Shown here one piece after another: positions 1 to 6,097 of a stretch of DNA of 6,097 bases. Source of the stretch: an uncultured Kangiella sp. (GTDB lineage Bacteria; Pseudomonadota; Gammaproteobacteria; Enterobacterales; DSM-103792); contig CAMLKQ010000139.1 in the NCBI GenBank assembly GCA_946480585.1, forward strand, positions 1 through 6,097, in the 5' to 3' direction. A program made the translations under genes and the position numbers. Each line of letters begins with the position of its first letter. Position 1 is the stretch's first letter. Under the pieces are notes generated by a model. That model did not search any database. It saw only the letters and a program-made list of their open reading frames with translations, and was not told the origin of the DNA.

Positions 1-836
1 GGCGCTTCGATCTTGACCGGCACGACGCGTTCTTTCTGGCGCTCCTTGTCACGGCGCAGCGCTTCTTCGCGCACTTCGCGGGCGATTTGCGCCGCGCGCT
101 GCTCCTCGTAATTCAGATCGACAAAATCGGGATCGGCCACGCGGCGTTCGGTAACCGGCAACGGTTGCCGCGATGCCCGCGCTTTGTGCCAGAGCGCAGC
201 GGTCAGCGTCAGCGTTTTGCGACCTACCACTTCCAGCAACTGGAACCAAGACAAACCGGTAAACAGCGTCACGCCAACCACGAACAGGGTCAGCAACACC
301 AGCGTCGAACCGGCGCTGCTGAGCGCTTCGGTGAAACCGGCATCGACGGCGCGACCGAGTACACCACCGGAGAGATAGCTCGGCTGCTCGCTCGGATCAC
401 TGAAATGCCGGGCCGACAAACCGGCCGCACCGAGCAACAACAAAATGATGCCGGCGAGCTTGGTCCACCAGAACGCTTTCGGCAGCGGCTCTTCCCGCGT
501 TTTGAACGCAACGAAGGTGATGAATCCGAGCGCCAGCGGCAACAGCCAGGCCGAGTAGCCGATCAGGAACTGGGTGACATCGGCAAACCAGGCGCCGACC
601 GGACCGATCCAGTTGTGGATGCGCGCTTCGCTGCTGTAATAGCTCCAGGCGCCGTCGTTGCGGTTGTAGCTGAGCAGCGCCAGCAACAACAGCGTGGCGA
701 CCAGACCCAGGCTCAGGATGGCGGCTTCGCGCAGCCGCGCTTTGACCGCCGGCGGCAGGTTGGCAGACAGCCCCCGCGACACGGCATTGCCCGCCTCGCT
801 CGGCTTTTTGACTTTTTTGGGTGTTGCCTGCGCCAT
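1..836 (-). CDS. ftsK: DNA translocase FtsK, N-terminal part (gene runs off the left edge)
   Basis: FtsK anchors at the division septum through its N-terminal membrane domain and pumps chromosomal DNA with its C-terminal motor. Only the first 278 residues are visible; the reading frame is open from the ATG at 836 to the window edge. The protein begins MAQATPKKVKKPSEAG, a short basic cytoplasmic tail, followed by hydrophobic segments at about residues 40-56, 90-111, 125-141 and 177-198. This matches the four-helix membrane domain of the family, including its WSY.....I.NWIGPVGAWFAD region (about 64-86). From about residue 200 the chain becomes charged (EEQRAAQIAREVREEA), as expected for the start of the linker. 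The RecA-like motor and gamma domain would lie beyond the window. It follows lrp on the same strand after a 53-base gap, as in Escherichia coli. Shine-Dalgarno match is weak (GAGA about 10 bases upstream). Identification rests on domain layout and synteny and is strong. Confidence 0.93.
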   Translation of the reverse strand, partial: MAQATPKKVKKPSEAGNAVSRGLSANLPPAVKARLREAAILSLGLVATLLLLALLSYNRNDGAWSYYSSEARIHNWIGPVGAWFADVTQFLIGYSAWLLPLALGFITFVAFKTREEPLPKAFWWTKLAGIILLLLGAAGLSARHFSDPSEQPSYLSGGVLGRAVDAGFTEALSSAGSTLVLLTLFVVGVTLFTGLSWFQLLEVVGRKTLTLTAALWHKARASRQPLPVTERRVADPDFVDLNYEEQRAAQIAREVREEALRRDKERQKERVVPVKIEA

Positions 837-862
837 AAGAAACTGTCTCAACTGTTTGCGCT

Positions 863-900
863 ATTGTACTGAATTATCTTGAAAAATACTCAATCGGCAA
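863..900 (-). promoter_or_regulatory. candidate ftsK promoter overlapping the lrp 3' end
   Basis: On the minus strand a TTGCCG (900-895, 4 of 6 to the sigma-70 -35 consensus) is followed after 16 bases by GATAAT (878-873, 5 of 6 to the -10 consensus). A second -10-like TACAAT lies at 868-863. This would give ftsK its own start separate from lrp read-through. Only consensus matching supports it, in an AT-rich stretch where chance matches are common. Confidence 0.3.
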
Positions 901-1378
901 CGGCCAGACTCATGGTCTCCTTGACCTCTTCCATCACCGCGTAGCTGCGCGAACCGGATACCCCGGGCAAGGTCAGCAGTGTCTCACCGAGCAGTTGCCG
1001 GTAGGCCACCATGTCGGCCACCCGGGCCTTGATGAGGTAATCGAAGTCGCCCGAGACCAGATGGCATTCCATGACCTGCGGCAGTGCGACCACCGCTTTC
1101 TTGAAGGCGTCGAACACGTCGGCCGAGGTCCGGACCAGCCGGATCTCGACGAAAACCAGCAGGCCGGCGGCCAGCTTGGTCGGGTTCAGGTGGGCATGGT
1201 AACCGCTGATGTAGCCCTCTTCCTCGAGCTTTTTCACGCGCTCGAGACAAGGTGTTGGCGACAAGCCGACCCGCTTGGCGAGCTCGACGTTGGCCAACCG
1301 GCCATCGCGCTGGAGCTCGCGCAGGATCTTGCGATCGATCCTATCTAATTGATAAATCTGGATTTTTCGTGCACGCAC
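890..1378 (-). CDS. lrp: leucine-responsive regulatory protein Lrp (Lrp/AsnC family)
   Basis: DNA-binding transcription factor that senses leucine and other amino acids such as alanine and controls amino-acid metabolism genes. The 162 residues are close to the family length (E. coli Lrp is 164). The N-terminal helix-turn-helix (about 12-57) contains LDRIDRKIL, NVELAKRVGLSPTPCLERVKKLE and EEGYISGY. The C-terminal ligand-binding RAM domain (about 72-150) contains LLVFVEI, ECHLVSGDFDYLIK (104-117) and YRQLLGETLLTLPGV. From memory these blocks match enterobacterial Lrp almost residue for residue, so this is probably Lrp itself rather than a local AsnC-type regulator. The start is a GTG; an in-frame stop (TAA) lies only three codons upstream, and no better start precedes the HTH. 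The nearest purine-rich site (AAAAGG, 1398-1393) is 14 bases away, which is long, so initiation may be weak. Divergent from ald, whose regulation it probably controls, and upstream of ftsK. Confidence 0.95.
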   Translation of the reverse strand: MRARKIQIYQLDRIDRKILRELQRDGRLANVELAKRVGLSPTPCLERVKKLEEEGYISGYHAHLNPTKLAAGLLVFVEIRLVRTSADVFDAFKKAVVALPQVMECHLVSGDFDYLIKARVADMVAYRQLLGETLLTLPGVSGSRSYAVMEEVKETMSLAVAD

Positions 1379-1493
1379 AGGATTTTATGCTGCCTTTTGG
1401 TAAAGACTTAGTGAAAACTCCGGCTTGCAAGCAATATTAGGGAAAAAATCTGCCATTTGCTAACTAAAATAGCGAAAAATTTTGCGCCTACGA

Positions 1494-1521
1494 TTTCGGG
1501 CAGCCGATTGCTGCGCCGAAG
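1494..1521 (+). promoter_or_regulatory. first leader hairpin upstream of ald
   Basis: TTCGG (1495-1499) pairs with CCGAA (1516-1520), and GCAGC (1500-1504) pairs with GCTGC (1510-1514) around a five-base loop CGATT. One G (1515) is bulged. The result is about ten base pairs plus a possible terminal G-U pair. It lies 15 bases before a second, terminator-like hairpin in the same untranslated leader. Structure is read directly from the sequence; a function is not shown. Confidence 0.5.
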
Positions 1522-1536
1522 AGGTCAAAGCTTTCT

Positions 1537-1566
1537 GAAAGCCGGTTCCTCCGGAACCGGCTTTTC
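1537..1566 (+). terminator. terminator-like hairpin in the ald leader (possible attenuator)
   Basis: AAAGCCGGTTCC (1538-1549) pairs perfectly with GGAACCGGCTTT (1553-1564) around a three-base loop TCC. This gives a 12-bp GC-rich stem ending in TTTTC, with a G-U pair possible outside it. No plus-strand gene ends upstream, and the ald Shine-Dalgarno begins 19 bases after the hairpin, so a promoter is unlikely to fit between them. ald transcripts would therefore probably read through this element, which points to attenuation. The U-run is short (four), so the terminator may be leaky, and the element also has near-symmetry on the other strand. Confidence 0.5.
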
Positions 1567-1584
1567 AAGGCTCAGGTTCTTTCG

Positions 1585-1589
1585 AGGAG
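1585..1589 (+). promoter_or_regulatory. ribosome binding site of ald
   Basis: AGGAG lies seven bases before the ATG at 1597. This is a strong Shine-Dalgarno at optimal spacing and fixes the ald start. Confidence 0.85.
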
Positions 1590-1596
1590 AAACCCC

Positions 1597-2715
<1,119 letters not shown>

Positions 2716-2747
2716 TTGTCGCCTCTGCAATAAGAAGCACCAGCTAC

Positions 2748-2776
2748 AAAAAGCCCGGCACTTGCCGGGCTTTTTT
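2748..2776 (+). terminator. intrinsic terminator of ald, possibly bidirectional
   Basis: AAGCCCGGC (2751-2759) pairs with GCCGGGCTT (2764-2772) around loop ACTT. The pairing extends into flanking A and T tracts (2748-2750 with 2773-2775), and the plus-strand 3' side ends in TTTTTT. It begins 33 bases after the ald stop. The leading A-run gives the minus strand a U-run too, so it probably also ends the convergent MerR transcript, whose stop codon is at 2811-2809. Confidence 0.9.
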
Positions 2777-2808
2777 ATTGCCCCTTATCACCGTCGCCGG
2801 CTACTGGC

Positions 2809-3372
2809 TTATGTTTCCGCTGCCCGTTTGCGTATCCGGGCAATCTCATCGTTGGCGATACCGAGCGATTCCAGAAACCTTTGGTGCGCGTCCGGTCGGC
2901 TCTGCTCGAACGCAGCATGCCAACGCCACATATCGTCATCGCTCATGCCAATGCTGCGGAACATGTCGGTCCATGCCTGTTTCGACAAGTGCGTCGGCAT
3001 GCCCTGCTCACCCGACTGACCCAGCATGCTGAGCAGTACCGCCTGCTGTTCGCGCAACAGCTGCATCTGCGCATTGACCGCCAGCAATTGCTGTTGCAGC
3101 AAATCGCCCAGTGATGAGCGACTATCCAGTACCGATTGAATACGCTCTAGCGGCATGCCGGCCGCACGCAGTTCAACAATGCGGCTGAGCCGGTCAATAT
3201 CGGCTACCGAATAGAGCCGATAGCCAGCATCCGTGCGGGCGCTGGGTGACAGCAATCCGAGCTTGTCGTAATACAGCAGCGTACTGCGCGACAAGTCAAA
3301 ACGACGTGCAAGCGCGGTAATGGTCAAGGGTTGTTTTGCTGAGCCAGCCAGGCGTTCATCAAGCTTTGCCAT
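2809..3372 (-). CDS. MerR-family transcriptional regulator
   Basis: Predicted DNA-binding regulator of 187 residues. The winged HTH is at about residues 16-83: LTITALARRFDLSRSTLLYYDKLGLL, then the wing with GYRLYSVADIDRL and RAAGMPLERIQSVL. A Q/L-rich helix (about 87-116) follows, which would form the dimer coiled coil. A further helical C-terminal part (about 125-187, with WTDMFRSIGMSDDDMWRWHAAFE) has no ligand family I recognise. It contains no cysteine, which argues against the metal- and redox-sensing MerR subgroups that use thiols. I chose the ATG at 3372, which has AGGAG 11 bases upstream (3388-3384). The frame can be extended to a TTG at 3393 with no good ribosome site. A TTG at 3327 overlapping the SRPBCC stop is another option but would lack a Shine-Dalgarno. 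The chosen start overlaps the upstream SRPBCC gene by 49 bases, so the two are co-transcribed. Regulated genes are unknown; its own operon and the divergent acyltransferase are natural candidates. Confidence 0.88.
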   Translation of the reverse strand: MAKLDERLAGSAKQPLTITALARRFDLSRSTLLYYDKLGLLSPSARTDAGYRLYSVADIDRLSRIVELRAAGMPLERIQSVLDSRSSLGDLLQQQLLAVNAQMQLLREQQAVLLSMLGQSGEQGMPTHLSKQAWTDMFRSIGMSDDDMWRWHAAFEQSRPDAHQRFLESLGIANDEIARIRKRAAET

Positions 3373-3788
3373 CGCAACATCATCTCCTGCCAACGCGCCG
3401 GGGTGAATTGCCGCACGACTTCAGCACCGGCCTCGGTTGTTGCTGTAAACCGGTAACGGATGGCAACCGTCGAAGCCTGTTCACCGTTGGTGCTGACGTC
3501 GATGCCAATATCGACCACCACGCCGTCTGGCTGAAAGCGGACAAACCGAACATGGCGTGGCGACTCATGTGCCACGGTATACCAGAGCGTCTCGCCGTTG
3601 CCCTGCGGCGTTGCAAACACGGCGCCCGCTTCAGCCACGCCACTGCGTGAATGGATCATGCGGGCATCCCAATCGGGGAGCCACTCCTTCTCCCGTTCCG
3701 GGCACAACAGCGGAAACATGACCACCGGCGGTGCCTGAATGGTTTGAACATAGTGATAATCGGCGTGTTCGGCCAGAATGGCAGACAT
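3324..3788 (-). CDS. SRPBCC (START-like) domain protein of unknown function
   Basis: A 154-residue soluble protein with no signal peptide or membrane segment. The pattern YHYVQTIQAPPVVMFPLLCPEREKEWLPDWD (residues 11-41) is typical of small SRPBCC proteins. It is followed by alternating strands with GETLWYTVAHESPRHVRFVRFQPDG and VDIGIDVS, and a long C-terminal helix (about 127-150, WQEMMLRWQSLMNAWL). Such folds form a deep hydrophobic pocket that binds lipids or other small hydrophobic ligands, but I cannot assign a ligand or reaction. The start is the ATG at 3788, because AAGGAG (3801-3796) sits seven bases before it. The frame is open further upstream to 3971, but that extension lacks domain similarity and covers the intergenic region. 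It is the first gene of an operon with the MerR regulator, which could sense a molecule handled by this protein. Confidence 0.85.
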   Translation of the reverse strand: MSAILAEHADYHYVQTIQAPPVVMFPLLCPEREKEWLPDWDARMIHSRSGVAEAGAVFATPQGNGETLWYTVAHESPRHVRFVRFQPDGVVVDIGIDVSTNGEQASTVAIRYRFTATTEAGAEVVRQFTPARWQEMMLRWQSLMNAWLAQQNNP

Positions 3789-3795
3789 GGCGTGT

Positions 3796-3801
3796 CTCCT
3801 T
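3796..3801 (-). promoter_or_regulatory. ribosome binding site of the SRPBCC gene
   Basis: AAGGAG on the minus strand, seven bases before the ATG at 3788. It decides this start over the longer open frame that begins at 3971. Confidence 0.85.
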
Positions 3802-3902
3802 AAATCAGCGTGATGGAACAGTTCTGAATGACGGAAGCACAGCCTGCAGGATGAAGCCGTGATCGGGTCAAGCACTGCCATGCGGCGGTGACCACTTTGC
3901 AT

Positions 3903-3923
3903 CAGCCTGCTGCCAGCAGGCTG
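3903..3923. repeat. 9-bp perfect inverted repeat
   Basis: CAGCCTGCT (3903-3911) and AGCAGGCTG (3915-3923) are exact reverse complements separated by GCC. No T-run follows on either strand, so it is not an intrinsic terminator. It lies upstream of both divergent genes, about 115 bases from the SRPBCC start and about 100 from the acyltransferase start. It could be an operator or an RNA hairpin. Confidence 0.6.
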
Positions 3924-3957
3924 GCGGTAGTTGTCGGCTATGCTGTAAAACCCTGCT

Positions 3958-3975
3958 GCTGGTGCTTGCACCAGC
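3958..3975. repeat. 8-bp perfect inverted repeat, possible operator or leader hairpin
   Basis: GCTGGTGC and GCACCAGC flank a central TT. The element ends 48 bases before the acyltransferase start codon. The size and near-perfect symmetry suit a dimeric regulator such as the neighbouring MerR protein, but no flanking -35/-10 pair with the long MerR-type spacer is evident. No U-run follows, so it is not a terminator. Confidence 0.55.
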
Positions 3976-4010
3976 CCAAACTGCCTCGCCCGCCACTGTG
4001 CTGACCAGTC

Positions 4011-4015
4011 AAGGA
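4011..4015 (+). promoter_or_regulatory. ribosome binding site of the acyltransferase gene
   Basis: AAGGA is eight bases before the ATG at 4024 but only two before the ATG at 4018. This favours the second ATG as the start. Confidence 0.7.
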
Positions 4016-4023
4016 CAATGACG

Positions 4024-5139
4024 ATGGATCGACTTCCGGGAATCGACCGCCTGCGCGGTTTGGTGATTGCGTTGATGGTGCTGGATCACGTTCGTGATTT
4101 CTTCTCGCCGACGCCGTTCTGGCCGGATGACCTGCCGGGCACGACGCCGGGCTGGTTCTTCACGCGCTGGATCACCCATCTGTGCGCGCCGGTGTTTGTG
4201 TTGCTGGCCGGCACCTCCTCGTTCCTGCGCGAACAAAAAGTCGGCAAGCTGGCGCAAAGCAAATACCTGCTGAGCCGCGGCCTGCTGCTGATGCTGCTGG
4301 AAGTCACCCTGATCAACCTGAGCTGGCAATTTCATTACCAGTTTATTTTCCTGCAAGTCATTTGGGCGCTCGGCGTCAGCATGGTGGTGCTGGCCGGTTT
4401 GATCCATTTGCCGCGCTGGTTGATCGCGCTGTTTGCGTTCAGTCAGATCCTGCTGCACAACCTGCTCGACGCCCTGCCGCAACAGGACATGGGCTTTGTC
4501 TGGGGACTGCTGCATTTCCAGAATTACTACCCGCTGCACGAGTCCGGTTTTGGTGTGTTTGTCGCTTACCCGCTGATTCCGTGGCTCGGCGTCATGGCCG
4601 CCGGTTATCTGCTCGGTGATTGGCTGGTAACCACGCCGGATCAACGCCAGCGCCGATTGCTGCTGTCCGGGCTGGCGTTGATTGCCCTGTTCCTCATCCT
4701 GCGCAGTTTCAACCTCTACGGCGACCATCAGATCTGGACCATGCAATCGCAAGGGCTGATCTATACCGTGATGTCGTTCCTCGATGCCAGCAAGTACCCG
4801 CCGTCACTGCTGTATCTCTGCATGACGCTGGGCCCGGCACTGTTGCTGCTGGCGCTGTTCGATCGCTGGACGCCACCGCTGGATAGCGGATTGAAACTGT
4901 TCGGCCGGCATCCGCTGTTCGTTTACATCATTCACATCCCGCTGATCCACGCTGCGGCGATGGTTTTCATGCACGCGATGTACGGCGGTGAACCGAACCT
5001 GTTCGCGCCGCAGCCGTATTTTCCGCCCGGCTATGAATACAGCCTGCTGCGTGCCTGGCTGGCGTGGACCATTACCGTGCTGGTGTTGTATGCAATGACG
5101 CGTTGGTGGAGTCAGCGCAAAGTCCGAACAACAGGCTGA
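4024..5139 (+). CDS. DUF1624 / HGSNAT-like membrane acyltransferase family protein
   Basis: Polytopic inner-membrane protein of 371 residues with about ten predicted hydrophobic helices. The N-terminus, LPGIDRLRGLVIALMVLDHVRDFF (residues 4-27), is the signature of the DUF1624 group. That group is related to heparan-alpha-glucosaminide N-acetyltransferase and more loosely to YeiB-like acyltransferases. A second conserved-looking block is WITHLCAPVFVLLAGTSSFL (49-68), and a third near the C-terminus is GRHPLFVYIIHIPLIH. His22, His52 and the late HP...H pair are candidate functional residues in or near membrane helices. Family members are thought to move acyl groups across the membrane onto sugars or other acceptors; the substrate here cannot be told. 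The ATG at 4018 would add two residues but is too close to the Shine-Dalgarno. The gene is divergent from the SRPBCC-MerR operon and appears to stand alone, ending at a strong hairpin. The minus-strand frame opposite it is a shadow. Confidence 0.85.
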   Translation: MDRLPGIDRLRGLVIALMVLDHVRDFFSPTPFWPDDLPGTTPGWFFTRWITHLCAPVFVLLAGTSSFLREQKVGKLAQSKYLLSRGLLLMLLEVTLINLSWQFHYQFIFLQVIWALGVSMVVLAGLIHLPRWLIALFAFSQILLHNLLDALPQQDMGFVWGLLHFQNYYPLHESGFGVFVAYPLIPWLGVMAAGYLLGDWLVTTPDQRQRRLLLSGLALIALFLILRSFNLYGDHQIWTMQSQGLIYTVMSFLDASKYPPSLLYLCMTLGPALLLLALFDRWTPPLDSGLKLFGRHPLFVYIIHIPLIHAAAMVFMHAMYGGEPNLFAPQPYFPPGYEYSLLRAWLAWTITVLVLYAMTRWWSQRKVRTTG

Positions 5140-5143
5140 GTCG

Positions 5144-5178
5144 TTTTGCTCCCCTCCTTGGCAAGGAGGGGAGCAAAA
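5144..5178. repeat. perfect 16-bp intergenic hairpin between convergent genes
   Basis: TTTTGCTCCCCTCCTT (5144-5159) pairs exactly with AAGGAGGGGAGCAAAA (5163-5178) around loop GGC. It begins five bases after the acyltransferase stop and ends 15 bases before the end of the hydrolase gene. On both strands the hairpin starts with T and ends with A, so neither transcript gets a U-run after the stem. This is opposite to a canonical intrinsic terminator. It may still stop or stabilise transcript 3' ends, or be a copy of a dispersed palindromic repeat. Confidence 0.75.
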
Positions 5179-5193
5179 GAACAGTGCTTAACG

Positions 5194-6097
5194 CTACAGC
5201 TTCAAACCTTTCAGGTAATCACTGATGGTCGTCAGGGCCAACGGCGCCATCGTTTCCTCGATCTGCGGATACTCTTCCGTCAAACCGGTGCTGGCGGTTT
5301 GCAGCAGATGATTCAGGCTGGGCAGACTGATCACCTTGGCCTGCTCGTTGTGCTGCAGCGCCGTGCGCAATCCGGCCAGATTTTCCGTCGCCGGCACTTG
5401 CACATCCTTGTCACCGTTCAGCGCAAGCACGGGCACGTTCAGCGCGGCGTAACTCGCCGGTGCATTGCTCAGCAACAGCGCACGCAGACGCTCACCGCGT
5501 GCTTCATGCATCGACACGGTGACCCAGCCACGGGTGTGCTGTTTGACCAACGCCTGTTCGCTTTCTGTCAGCGACGCTTTCAGCGCAGCAATGGCAGCTT
5601 CGCGATCAGCAACCGCGGCGTGTTTGGCCACGGCTTCGTAGAAACGTCGCGAATAACCGGTCGCAACGGCGCGCTCGGCATCGCTGACGCCTTTCAGTTT
5701 CAGCTCGGCATCATCCTGCAGCACAATCGCATCGATACCCGGCAGGCCCACACCGGCGGCCGAGATCACAAAGCTGACGTGCTTGTTGTCGCGAGCCGCT
5801 TCGGCGACCACCGCACTGCCCTCGCTGTGGCCAAGCAGACCGATGGCACGAAATTGCTTGGAGGCCGCCAGATACTGCACTGCGCCTTTGGCGTCGTTGA
5901 TCAGGTTCGGCAGCGCCGCGTCGGCGAACGAGCCGGCCGAACGCATGACACCACGCTTGTCGAAACGCAGCACCGCGTAACCGTTGCGACTCAGGTGATC
6001 GGCCAGCACCAGAAACGGTTTGTGGCCCATGATCGAAGCATCCCGATCAGCCGGGCCGGAACCGGCCACCAGCACGACGACGGTTGGTTTCTTGATG
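5194..6097 (-). CDS. alpha/beta hydrolase, dienelactone-hydrolase-like (5' end beyond the right edge)
   Basis: Serine hydrolase of the alpha/beta fold; 300 residues are visible and the true start lies outside the window. Counting from the first complete codon at 6096, a beta strand plus VLVAGSGPADRD (8-19) forms the likely oxyanion-hole region. RNGYAVLRFDKRG (37-49) is a common motif of this group. The nucleophile elbow is GHSEG with Ser91; the probable acid is Asp231 (or Asp229) in LNGDKDVQVP, and the probable base is His263 in PSLNHLLQ. A helical cap of roughly 95 residues (about 117-210) sits between core strands. The triad is complete, so the enzyme is probably active, as an esterase, peptidase or similar; the substrate is not evident. 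An N-terminal signal peptide or extra domain may lie off the edge. A GTG at 6075 could be called as a start, but it falls inside the first core strand and is unlikely to be real. Confidence 0.88.
   Translation of the reverse strand, partial: IKKPTVVVLVAGSGPADRDASIMGHKPFLVLADHLSRNGYAVLRFDKRGVMRSAGSFADAALPNLINDAKGAVQYLAASKQFRAIGLLGHSEGSAVVAEAARDNKHVSFVISAAGVGLPGIDAIVLQDDAELKLKGVSDAERAVATGYSRRFYEAVAKHAAVADREAAIAALKASLTESEQALVKQHTRGWVTVSMHEARGERLRALLLSNAPASYAALNVPVLALNGDKDVQVPATENLAGLRTALQHNEQAKVISLPSLNHLLQTASTGLTEEYPQIEETMAPLALTTISDYLKGLKL

Larger units (their letters stand above)
1379..1596. promoter_or_regulatory. divergent lrp-ald control region
   Basis: This 218-base AT-rich region must carry promoters for both lrp (leftward) and ald (rightward). 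Visible dyads are GCTTGCAAGC (1423-1432, perfect) and a 16-bp element at 1472-1487, GCGAAAAATTTTGCGC, symmetric in 7 of 8 pairs with an AT-rich core. The second resembles the general architecture of Lrp-family sites but is not a good match to the E. coli Lrp consensus. A -10-like TAAAAT (1465-1470) could serve ald, but no good -35 sits at the right distance. On the other strand TTAGCA and TAATAT with 18-base spacing could serve lrp. The last 100 bases form the structured ald leader described separately. Regulation by Lrp is inferred from gene layout. Confidence 0.55.
3789..4023. promoter_or_regulatory. divergent control region between the SRPBCC-MerR operon and the acyltransferase gene
   Basis: These 235 bases separate two divergent start codons and should contain both promoters. 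I see no convincing sigma-70 promoter on either strand: a TTGACC on the minus strand near 3870 has no matching -10. The two inverted repeats annotated separately are the clearest structure. A perfect CCTGCAGG palindrome at 3843-3850 is probably incidental. Confidence 0.45.

Noticed and set aside
87..872. Plus-strand open frame of 261 codons
   Set aside because: It lies opposite the FtsK frame, whose membrane helices and start are clear. Its product is low-complexity Q/R-rich sequence typical of a shadow of a GC-rich gene.
3789..3971. N-terminal extension of the SRPBCC protein (61 residues)
   Set aside because: The strong Shine-Dalgarno at 3801-3796 fixes the ATG at 3788. The extension shows no domain character and occupies the divergent promoter region.
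4009..4752. Minus-strand open frame of 247 codons across the acyltransferase
   Set aside because: The Q/H/R-rich product with no hydrophobic core or motif is a shadow of the membrane protein gene.
5144..5178. Canonical rho-independent terminator
   Set aside because: The stem is followed by A, not U, in either transcript direction, so it was listed as a repeat/hairpin instead.
6073..6075. GTG as the start of the alpha/beta hydrolase
   Set aside because: The frame continues upstream to the window edge with residues (IKKPTVV) that complete the first core strand, so the gene is cut by the window rather than starting here.

Overview
The window looks like an ordinary chromosomal segment of a GC-rich gammaproteobacterium. 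The main clue is the block alanine dehydrogenase / Lrp / FtsK, an arrangement known from gammaproteobacteria such as Shewanella-type genomes. The Lrp is also strikingly like the enterobacterial global regulator. I cannot name the genus from the sequence alone. I see no mobile element, CRISPR array, tRNA or rRNA, and no gene-free stretch longer than about 240 bases.

Left part (1-1378, minus strand): the N-terminal 278 residues of the cell-division DNA translocase FtsK run off the left edge. Upstream of it on the same strand is lrp (GTG start at 1378). Middle left (1379-2776): lrp is divergent from ald on the plus strand across a 218-base AT-rich regulatory region with short dyads. Two RNA hairpins precede ald, the second resembling a terminator. 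ald has all the expected catalytic residues and ends at a strong intrinsic terminator, which also sits downstream of the convergent MerR gene. Lrp is a plausible regulator of ald.

Middle right (2809-3788, minus strand): a two-gene operon encodes an SRPBCC (START-like) domain protein and a MerR-family regulator whose start overlaps the end of the SRPBCC gene. Divergent from it, across 235 bases with two clear inverted repeats, is a polytopic membrane protein of the DUF1624 / HGSNAT-like acyltransferase family (4024-5139, plus). Right part (5140-6097): a perfect 16-bp hairpin lies between the convergent ends of the acyltransferase gene and an alpha/beta hydrolase gene (minus strand). The 5' end of the hydrolase gene lies beyond the right edge.

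I did not find a convincing new biological system. The items most worth a second look are the attenuator-like leader of ald, the hairpin at 5144-5178 with no U-tract, and the cysteine-free MerR / SRPBCC operon facing the acyltransferase.
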